12,520 nucleotides of DNA, taken from NCBI GenBank assembly GCA_902489225.1, contig CABTZA010000038.1:1-12520 (forward strand), in the 5' to 3' direction. Positions 6,901 to 12,520 of the stretch are shown here, in pieces; position 1 is the first letter of the stretch; each line of letters begins with the position of its first letter. The notes under the pieces are model-generated. The model searched no databases, had not been told where the DNA came from, and saw nothing but the letters and a program-made list of their open reading frames with translations. The stretch is from an uncultured Collinsella sp. (GTDB lineage Bacteria > Actinomycetota > Coriobacteriia > Coriobacteriales > Coriobacteriaceae). A program made the position numbers and the translations under genes.

Positions 6901-8928
6901 CTACGGCCGCTCGTTGGGGGCCAGGCGCTGCATCTTGTTCACGGCTTTGAACTTGGTGAACAGCGGCACGTACTCAAAGCTCACGTTGGAGTTCTCCAGG
7001 CCGTACCAGCGCGCAGGCGTGCCGGCGGCGCGGCGAATGATGTACTTGAGCGTGATGGCCGTACGCTCGCTCGGCTCCACATCGCTTTCGGGTGCCAGCA
7101 GCTTACGGATCAGGACGAACTTGAACGTGCCGATGTTACCCGGATCCTTGTAGACCGAGTAGTCATGCGTCTGCGGCGGCAGCTCGCCAGTGGCGGCCAG
7201 GTCCTGAACAACCTGACGCAAGTAGGCATTGACGCGCTGGTTAATCTTGTAGCCCAGGTACAGATGCACGCGGAACACGTAGTCGGTGCCGAACGTCTCG
7301 ACCGAATAGGCAAAGGTGTGCGGTTCGTCCATGGTCTCGACATTCACAAACCACCAAGCGTGGGCACGCTTGGGATGCTTGTCCAAGATCGAATAGACGA
7401 TATCACGGTCGATGTAGTCGGTATGGGTGTCCTTGGTCAGGTACACGATGTTGTCGCTCATGCGCTCGTAACGGTCGTCGTCGCGCAGGCGCTTGAGCTG
7501 CGGCAGGTAGCTACGCAGCGGCAGCAGCGTAAACTGGCGCTGCTCGACCGCCGTGCCGTTGTACCAGCACACCATAATGCCCATGATGAGTGCAGCCATG
7601 AGGATGGTGAAGTAGCCGCCGTGGAAGAACTTGGTGAGCGAGCTCACGAAGAAGAAGCCTTCGAGCAAAAGGAAGAAGGCCGCGAAGATCCACGGAGCAA
7701 CCTTGAGCTTGCGCTCCTCGTGCAGGTAGAAGAAGAGCAGCAGCGTGGTGCACATCATAGTCAGCGTAATGGCAAGGCCGTAGGCGGCTTCCATATGCGC
7801 CGAGTTCTGGAACAGCAGCACCACGATGACGCAGCCGACAAGCATGACGTTGTTGACCATGGGGATGTAGAGCTGGCCCTTGGTCTCGGCAGGGTAGAAG
7901 ACCTGCATGTGCGGCATAAGGTCCAGGCGGCTGGCCTCGGACACCAGCGAGAATGCGCCGGTGATGAGCGCCTGCGAGGCGATGATGGCCGCGACGGTGG
8001 AAAGGCCGACGGCAAACGGGCGCAGGCCCGGGGCGAGCATCTGGTAGAACGGGTTGAGGTCGGCAATGCCCATGAGCTCGGGGTTGGCAGCGTTGTTCAT
8101 AAGCCAAGCGCCCTGACCCATATAGGACAGCAGCAGGCAGCACTTAACGAATGGCCAGGTAGCGTAGATGTTGCCGCGGCCGACGTGGCCCATGTCGGAG
8201 TAGAGCGCCTCGGCACCGGTGGTGGCGAGGAAGCAGCTGCCCAGAATCATGATGCCCGCGTGGTTGTTGGGGCTCAGCAAAAAGGCGATGCCGCGCAGCG
8301 GGTTGAGGCACAGCAGCACGGCGGGGTGCTGGAATACAAAAAACAGACCCGTGCCGCCCAGGAACAGGAACCACAGCGTCATGATGGGGCCAAAGGCGTG
8401 ACCGATCTTGGCCGTACCGATGCGCTGCACCAAAAAAAGCGCGATGATGATGGCGAGCGTAATGGCGACGACGCGACCCTGGTCATCGCCCAGCACGGCA
8501 TGGACCGCCGGGATGGTGCGCAGGCCCTCGATGGCCGTGGTAACGGTAACGGCCGGCGTGAGGATGCCGTCGGCGAGAAGCGCGGCGCCACCCAGCATGG
8601 CGGGGATGATAAGCCACTTGCCGCAGCGCTTGACCAGGCTGTACAGGGCAAAGATGCCGCCCTCACCATGGTTATCGGCGCGCAGCGAGATGAGCACATA
8701 CTTGATGGTGGTCAGCAACGTGACCGTCCACACGACAAGGGAGAGCGCGCCGAGCACGAACTCCTCCGTGACGCTTCCGATGCCGCCGTTGCCGGCGACG
8801 AGCGCCTTGGTTACATACATAGGGCTGGTGCCGATATCGCCGTACACCACGCCCAGCGTGACGAGCATCGCCGAGATGCTCACAGGAATCGCAGCGTGCG
8901 AGGCTGCCTCCTTGGCCTTTTGTTCCAT
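6901..8928 (-). CDS. kup: Kup-family low-affinity K+ uptake permease
   Basis: This 675-residue KUP/HAK/KT potassium transporter takes up K+ across the cytoplasmic membrane by proton symport; E. coli Kup has 622 residues. The first helix carries the family signature LGVVYGDIGTSPMYV at about residues 25-39, followed by RADNHGEGGIFAL. About twelve hydrophobic segments fill residues 15-460, including ILTPAVTVTTAIEGL and the SQALITGAFSLVSEA stretch. The hydrophilic C-terminal domain (about 465-675) is cytoplasmic. An in-frame TTG at 8946 overlaps the GGGAGGA Shine-Dalgarno site (8938-8944), so the ATG at 8928 is the start. A TATAAT promoter element lies 36 nt upstream. The gene leads a short unit with the 64-residue gene and sits next to kdpDE, which may regulate it. 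The leader is too short for a ydaO-type c-di-AMP riboswitch. Confidence 0.95.
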   Translation of the reverse strand: MEQKAKEAASHAAIPVSISAMLVTLGVVYGDIGTSPMYVTKALVAGNGGIGSVTEEFVLGALSLVVWTVTLLTTIKYVLISLRADNHGEGGIFALYSLVKRCGKWLIIPAMLGGAALLADGILTPAVTVTTAIEGLRTIPAVHAVLGDDQGRVVAITLAIIIALFLVQRIGTAKIGHAFGPIMTLWFLFLGGTGLFFVFQHPAVLLCLNPLRGIAFLLSPNNHAGIMILGSCFLATTGAEALYSDMGHVGRGNIYATWPFVKCCLLLSYMGQGAWLMNNAANPELMGIADLNPFYQMLAPGLRPFAVGLSTVAAIIASQALITGAFSLVSEASRLDLMPHMQVFYPAETKGQLYIPMVNNVMLVGCVIVVLLFQNSAHMEAAYGLAITLTMMCTTLLLFFYLHEERKLKVAPWIFAAFFLLLEGFFFVSSLTKFFHGGYFTILMAALIMGIMVCWYNGTAVEQRQFTLLPLRSYLPQLKRLRDDDRYERMSDNIVYLTKDTHTDYIDRDIVYSILDKHPKRAHAWWFVNVETMDEPHTFAYSVETFGTDYVFRVHLYLGYKINQRVNAYLRQVVQDLAATGELPPQTHDYSVYKDPGNIGTFKFVLIRKLLAPESDVEPSERTAITLKYIIRRAAGTPARWYGLENSNVSFEYVPLFTKFKAVNKMQRLAPNERP

Positions 8929-8963
8929 AAGCCGGTTTCCTCCCAACTTTAATGTTCGAAGGG

Positions 8964-8969
8964 ATTATA
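8964..8969 (-). promoter_or_regulatory. -10 element of the kup promoter
   Basis: On the minus strand the hexamer is a perfect TATAAT (complement ATTATA). Transcription from it would begin near 8957 and give a leader of about 30 nt before the kup ATG. The -35 region is poor (CATTAA or ATTAAA at 16-17 nt spacing), suggesting activator help. A symmetric AT-rich site, ATAAA-CA-TTTAT (9011-9022), lies about 55-65 nt upstream of the predicted start, and a small GGCCT-TT-AGGCC palindrome lies at 9025-9036. Confidence 0.55.
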
Positions 8970-9052
8970 GGTAATCGGCCCATGTTTTAATGCACTGTTT
9001 TCCCAGCTAAATAAACATTTATACGGCCTTTAGGCCACCTCGGCGATATGGA

Positions 9053-9083
9053 ATGTGACAAAGGGACTGTCCCTTTGTCACAT
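9053..9083. repeat. Perfect 31-nt palindrome between the nitroreductase and kup genes
   Basis: ATGTGACAAAGGGAC (9053-9067) and GTCCCTTTGTCACAT (9069-9083) are exact 15-bp arms around a single T. CGGCG (9041-9045) and CGCCG (9084-9088) can extend the stem past a 7-nt bulge. It begins 11 nt after the nitroreductase stop in that gene's direction. No T tract follows, so it is not a standard terminator. Its ACAAAGGGAC...CCTTTGT core matches the terminator hairpin at 6563-6600, suggesting that both belong to one repetitive palindrome family. Confidence 0.8.
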
Positions 9084-9094
9084 CGCCGCATTCG

Positions 9095-9970
9095 TTACTT
9101 GCCGAGCCAGTTTTTGAACCACCACTCCATGGAACGGCTCATCTCGGCCATAAAGGGGCTCGTGTGCTTGCGGGTGTAGATATCCACCACGCGCTCGCCT
9201 ACCTCGCGGGCATGCGGACGGAACATCGCGTCCATCTCGGCCACCTGCGCGTCCATGGTCGCAGCATCGGCGCGGCAGTAGCGCTCCTCGTGCACCAGGT
9301 TCACCACGGGATGCGCAATAGCCGGGCGCTCCTTGCGGGGCGTGCCGATGATGAGCATCGACAGCGGCATGGTATAGGGCGGCAGATCGAGCAGCTCGGC
9401 AACTTCCTCGGCATTCTCGACGATATCACCGATATAGCAGCTCCCCAGGCCCAGAGCCTCGGCGGCAACCACGGCGTTTTGCGCGGCGATCACGGCATCC
9501 TGAGCCGCGATGGCAAAGTCGCCCAGACCCGGCGCGCGGCGGGGCGCCTTGCCCGTACGCTCTACAAACTCGGGCTCAAAGCAGCCCACGTGCTCAAACA
9601 GATCGATCCACTTGGCATAGTCGACCACAAATATAAGTACCCAGGGCGCCTTGGCGATCATGGGCTGGTGGTCGCACAGGTCGGCCAGGCGGTCGAGCGT
9701 TGCCTGCTCGCGGATGCTCACGATGGAATACATCATCATGGCGCCCGCCGACGGCGCGCGGCTCGCCGCATGCAAGATCGCCGCCCGCTGCTCGTCGGTC
9801 ACCGCCACGGGACGGTCGTCGTCATCACGCGCGAAGGCACGCGTGGACGAGCGGTGTTCCAAGATGTCCAGCGCCGCGTTGCCCGTAGTCTCGACCGGAT
9901 AGCCGCCCGCGTCCACGCCCACAGCTCCGCCGCAGTACTCGGTGCCCGTCATACAAACCTGCTCGCCCAT
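9095..9970 (-). CDS. Nitroreductase-family flavoprotein
   Basis: This 291-residue cytosolic FMN-dependent oxidoreductase of the nitroreductase superfamily has an NfsA/FRP-like outline. Such enzymes use NAD(P)H to reduce nitro compounds, quinones or flavins. The FMN-phosphate binding start is HRSSTRAF (R40, S41, S42, R44). RAPSAGAMMMYSI follows at about 71-83; a central hydrophobic helix repeats AAQ/AAE (about 155-173). GLGSCYIGDIVEN then leads to PLSMLIIGTP, both typical of the fold. The C-terminal tail (about 215-291) is longer than in many members and ends in an aromatic-rich MEWWFKNWLGK, perhaps a dimer arm. The ATG at 9970 has GAGGA about 9 nt upstream; the next in-frame ATG lacks one. 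It is divergent from the LTA-synthase-family gene with 213 nt between them. The physiological substrate is unknown, and no redox-responsive operator is evident. Confidence 0.88.
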   Translation of the reverse strand: MGEQVCMTGTEYCGGAVGVDAGGYPVETTGNAALDILEHRSSTRAFARDDDDRPVAVTDEQRAAILHAASRAPSAGAMMMYSIVSIREQATLDRLADLCDHQPMIAKAPWVLIFVVDYAKWIDLFEHVGCFEPEFVERTGKAPRRAPGLGDFAIAAQDAVIAAQNAVVAAEALGLGSCYIGDIVENAEEVAELLDLPPYTMPLSMLIIGTPRKERPAIAHPVVNLVHEERYCRADAATMDAQVAEMDAMFRPHAREVGERVVDIYTRKHTSPFMAEMSRSMEWWFKNWLGK

Positions 9971-10183
9971 AGCTCTATCCTCGCTAATTCTTTAAGAAGC
10001 CTTTACGTTTCCGTGTAATTCCCGTCCATTATCGCGCAGGCCGCCACTACATTGCGCCACACCGCCGCACGTGCGCGTTAATATGGCTGGTTGTTGTGCG
10101 CAGCCACCAATTGCAGCGCATATCTTGGTAACAATCGGGTAAACCCCCGCTTTCGTACGTTTTAGTTTGTGAGGAGTCTCAGC
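9971..10183. other. Divergent intergenic region, nitroreductase / LTA-synthase-family gene
   Basis: This 213-nt gap must contain the starts of both transcripts, but I cannot place a convincing -35/-10 pair on either strand. It has an imperfect-loop hairpin, TGGCTG (10084-10089) with CAGCCA (10101-10106), and a small GGGTAAACCC palindrome (10137-10146). GAGGAG at 10171-10176 is a strong Shine-Dalgarno site 7 nt before the ATG at 10184; it excludes the in-frame GTG at 10169, which overlaps it. Confidence 0.5.
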
Positions 10184-12484
10184 ATGTTCGCTGCCGCCAT
10201 CTCGCTCGTCGGTCTTGCGGCGACCGTCTACCTTGTCTTGCGCGAGGCCAAGGCCATTCGCGCTCAGTCGGGCACCGTTGCCAAAAGCGCTCTTGGGTGG
10301 AGCGTCGTCTTCGGCCTGTTCCAGGTCTTTTTGACTATTTGGGGCGCCATTGGCCTCGTCGCCCAAAACGAGCCGCTCGCCTTTGTGATGCTCATCCTGA
10401 CCAACGCCATCCTCACCGGATGCGCCTGGGCCAGCATCGCCCGCGATCGCATCGCCCCGCGCGTCTTTGCGTTCGCCGCGCCCGACGCCCCCGCCCCCAC
10501 CGGCAAGCTCGCCCGCCTGCGCGGCGCCTTTGTGGGCAAACCGCTCGTCGCCGCTGTCTTGTGCCTGCTGCTCGCCGGCGTCTTTGCGCTGCTGGGAATG
10601 GAAGTCTCGTCCAACCACGACTTTACCTGGGTCTACCCCCTGTGCATCCTGCTCGAATGGGCCATCATCACCGTGCTCATGGTCGGTTTGTTCTTCCTAT
10701 TCCAGCGCCACGGCGCAGCCCCCGCGGTCCTGGCCTTTGCCCTCTTTGTCCTGGGCATTGCCGAGTTCTTCGTCATCACGTTTAAATCCATGCCCATCCA
10801 GCCGGGCGACCTTTCGGCCATCTCCACCGCCGCCGCGGTCGCCGGCACCGGCTACACCTTCTCCATCTCGCTGTTCTGTGTGCTGTCCATGGGCTTTACC
10901 GCCATCGCCATGCTGCTGTGCGAGTACGCCGGCCTGGTGGCACCGCACCGTCAGAAGGGTGCCGCCAACGCCAAGCGCATGCTGCTCACCAACCTGCTCG
11001 TCGCCGTGCTGTGCCTGGGCGGCGTGACCGCGCACGTCACCCTCATCGACTACTACAACACTCTCGGCATCACCGTCTACACCTGGCGCCCGCTCGAGAG
11101 CTACTGGCGCGAGGGCTATCTGCCTGCCTTTATTAGTGCAGCACAGTCCATCAAGCCGCCCAAACCCGCCGACTACTCCGTTGACGATGCCAAGGCCACG
11201 CTCAAAAAGTACGCCAAGGCCTACGACAAGTCCGACGCGGCCAAGAGCGACGAGCGCGCCGCCGCAAAAGAGCAATTCGACAGCGAGAAGCCCACGGTCA
11301 TCGCCATCATGAACGAGACCTTCTCGGATCTGTCGATCTACCAGAACATGCGCGCCGGCTACGACGGCCCGCAGTACTTTAAGAGCCTGTCCAACTGCCT
11401 CAGCCGTGGCAAGCTCTACGTGAGCGCCTACGGCGGCGGCACCGCCAATACCGAGTTTGAGTTTATGACCGGCAACTCCATGGCCAACCTGGGCTCGGGC
11501 GTGTATCCCTACACCATCTACAACATGGAGACGACCGGGAACCTGGCAGAGCAGTTCAAATCGCTCGGCTATTCCACCACGGCCATGCACCCCAACCACG
11601 CGACCAACTGGAACCGCGAGAACGTCTACAAGGACTTTGGCTTTGACCAGTTCCTGTCCATCAACGACTTCCAGGGAGCCGACACCCTGCGCGGCATGGT
11701 GACCGACCAGGCTACCTACGACAAGATTCTCGAGTTGCTCGACCAGAACGCCGATCCGCAGTTTATCTTCGACGTGACCATGCAGAACCACTCGGGCTAC
11801 GACACGGGCCTGCTGCCGGTCGACAAGCAGATGCATCTCAACATCGACACAACCGACCTGGACGCCAAGACCGTTGAGGACGGCACGCTGTCCGATGTCG
11901 ACGAGTACGTCTCGTGCATCGAGCAGTCCGACCAGGCGCTTCGCTACTTCCTCAACGCCCTGAGCAAACTCGATCGCAAGGTGGTCGTGGTGTTCTGGGG
12001 CGACCACCAGCCGTTCTTCCCGTCCAAGTTCAACGATAAGTGGTTTACCGGCGAGGACGATGCCACGCACCAGGAACGTCTGTGGCAGACCGACTACATC
12101 ATCTGGGCCAACTACGACGTTGCCGGCTGCGACCAGACAAGCGAGGTCGACGACCTGTCCACCAACTACCTGTCCACCCAGCTGATGCAACTGATCGGCG
12201 CACCGCTGACCGACTACCAGAAAGCGCACATGACGCTGCGCGAGTCGCTGCCCGCCATCAACTCGGTCGGCTACGAGGACGCCAGCCTGCGCTGGGCGCT
12301 CTCCTCCAACGTCACCGGCGATGACGCCGTCGCCGCCGCTGCCACCAAGGCGCGCGAGGATTACGCCAAGATGCAGTACTACGAGATGTTCCGCGACGGC
12401 AAGAACGTCTATACCGAGCATTTCCAGACCGAGGCCAACGAGACCGACCCCAACCTGGCGCCGGGTACGACCAAGATTAAGTAG
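10184..12484 (+). CDS. LTA-synthase-family membrane sulfatase-fold phosphotransferase
   Basis: This 766-residue polytopic membrane enzyme has an extracellular alkaline-phosphatase/sulfatase domain. In LtaS of Firmicutes this domain moves glycerol-phosphate from phosphatidylglycerol to a growing lipoteichoic acid through a threonine intermediate with Mn2+. About seven to eight hydrophobic segments occupy residues 1-275, more than the five of S. aureus LtaS. A Lys/Ala/Asp-rich stretch (about 315-365) links them to the catalytic domain. The expected metal and catalytic residues are present: E378 in MNETFSD, nucleophile T420 in GGGTANTEFEFMTGNS, H536 in QNHSGY, and D607/H608 in WGDHQPFF. MHPNHATNWNR also matches the substrate-binding region. 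After the core come about 100 residues with no motif I recognise, ending hydrophilic. The polymer it makes in this lineage is not known from the sequence; it could instead add phosphoglycerol to a lipoglycan or other glycan. Confidence 0.88.
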   Translation: MFAAAISLVGLAATVYLVLREAKAIRAQSGTVAKSALGWSVVFGLFQVFLTIWGAIGLVAQNEPLAFVMLILTNAILTGCAWASIARDRIAPRVFAFAAPDAPAPTGKLARLRGAFVGKPLVAAVLCLLLAGVFALLGMEVSSNHDFTWVYPLCILLEWAIITVLMVGLFFLFQRHGAAPAVLAFALFVLGIAEFFVITFKSMPIQPGDLSAISTAAAVAGTGYTFSISLFCVLSMGFTAIAMLLCEYAGLVAPHRQKGAANAKRMLLTNLLVAVLCLGGVTAHVTLIDYYNTLGITVYTWRPLESYWREGYLPAFISAAQSIKPPKPADYSVDDAKATLKKYAKAYDKSDAAKSDERAAAKEQFDSEKPTVIAIMNETFSDLSIYQNMRAGYDGPQYFKSLSNCLSRGKLYVSAYGGGTANTEFEFMTGNSMANLGSGVYPYTIYNMETTGNLAEQFKSLGYSTTAMHPNHATNWNRENVYKDFGFDQFLSINDFQGADTLRGMVTDQATYDKILELLDQNADPQFIFDVTMQNHSGYDTGLLPVDKQMHLNIDTTDLDAKTVEDGTLSDVDEYVSCIEQSDQALRYFLNALSKLDRKVVVVFWGDHQPFFPSKFNDKWFTGEDDATHQERLWQTDYIIWANYDVAGCDQTSEVDDLSTNYLSTQLMQLIGAPLTDYQKAHMTLRESLPAINSVGYEDASLRWALSSNVTGDDAVAAAATKAREDYAKMQYYEMFRDGKNVYTEHFQTEANETDPNLAPGTTKIK

Positions 12485-12520
12485 CGACTAGCTGCGAGTT
12501 CATAACTGAAACGTCTGTCC

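Noticed and set aside
6661..8952. 763-codon open frame on the plus strand opposite kup
   Set aside because: Its product is rich in His, Arg, Gln and Asp with no domain, and it mirrors kup, whose membrane-protein signature is unmistakable. Long antisense frames are expected in GC-rich codon usage.
8929..9094. c-di-AMP (ydaO-type) or other riboswitch in front of kup
   Set aside because: The likely transcription start near 8957 leaves only about 30 nt of leader, and no conserved riboswitch core is visible in the rest of the gap.
9990..10018. TTACAC / TTAAAG with 17-nt spacing as a nitroreductase promoter
   Set aside because: Both hexamers match the sigma-70 consensus at only two or three of six positions, so spacing alone is not enough support.
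10697..12421. 574-codon open frame on the minus strand opposite the LTA-synthase-family gene
   Set aside because: Low-complexity Val/Gly/Leu/His product with no motif; a shadow of a gene with all catalytic residues of a known family.
1..12520. CRISPR array, tRNA/rRNA genes, prophage or insertion-sequence genes
   Set aside because: I saw no regularly spaced direct repeats, no cloverleaf or rRNA sequence, and no transposase or phage-like protein in any frame.

Overview
The window is GC-rich chromosomal DNA with AGGAGG-type ribosome binding sites, tight gene spacing and no phage genes or insertion sequences. The gene set (KdpD without its N-terminal sensor, Kup, an RlmKL fusion protein, an LTA-synthase-family membrane sulfatase, a Cof-type phosphatase) and the base composition suggest an actinobacterium of the class Coriobacteriia, probably Collinsella or a close relative. 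That assignment is an inference from protein character and composition, not a database match.

Layout, left to right. Positions 1-428 (minus) hold the first 142 codons of a transaldolase-family aldolase that runs off the left edge. Positions 429-621 are non-coding with operator-like palindromes. Positions 622-1449 (minus) encode a Cof-type HAD phosphatase. It diverges from rlmKL (1525-4095, plus), a bifunctional 23S rRNA methyltransferase gene whose N-terminal catalytic half looks inactivated. A 65-nt imperfect hairpin (4101-4165) lies between rlmKL and the convergent kdpE.

Positions 4191-8928 (minus) are a potassium block. In transcription order it reads kup (6901-8928), a 64-residue single-helix membrane protein (6646-6840), an intrinsic terminator (6554-6600), a short KdpD-type sensor kinase (4909-6534) and KdpE (4191-4904). 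kup has a good -10 element. kdpD starts 19 nt after the terminator's T tract and has no obvious promoter. No kdpFABC genes lie here, so the two-component system sits beside a constitutive-type K+ transporter instead of its usual ATPase target.

A perfect 15-bp-arm palindrome (9053-9083) separates kup from a nitroreductase (9095-9970, minus). The nitroreductase diverges from an LTA-synthase-family gene (10184-12484, plus). Positions 12485-12520 show nothing recognisable.

The most unusual points are the motif loss in the RlmL half of RlmKL, the two related GGGAC-core palindromes bracketing the kup unit, the long hairpin after rlmKL, and the terminator directly in front of a reduced kdpDE. I did not find a clearly new multi-gene system; most genes belong to well-known families.
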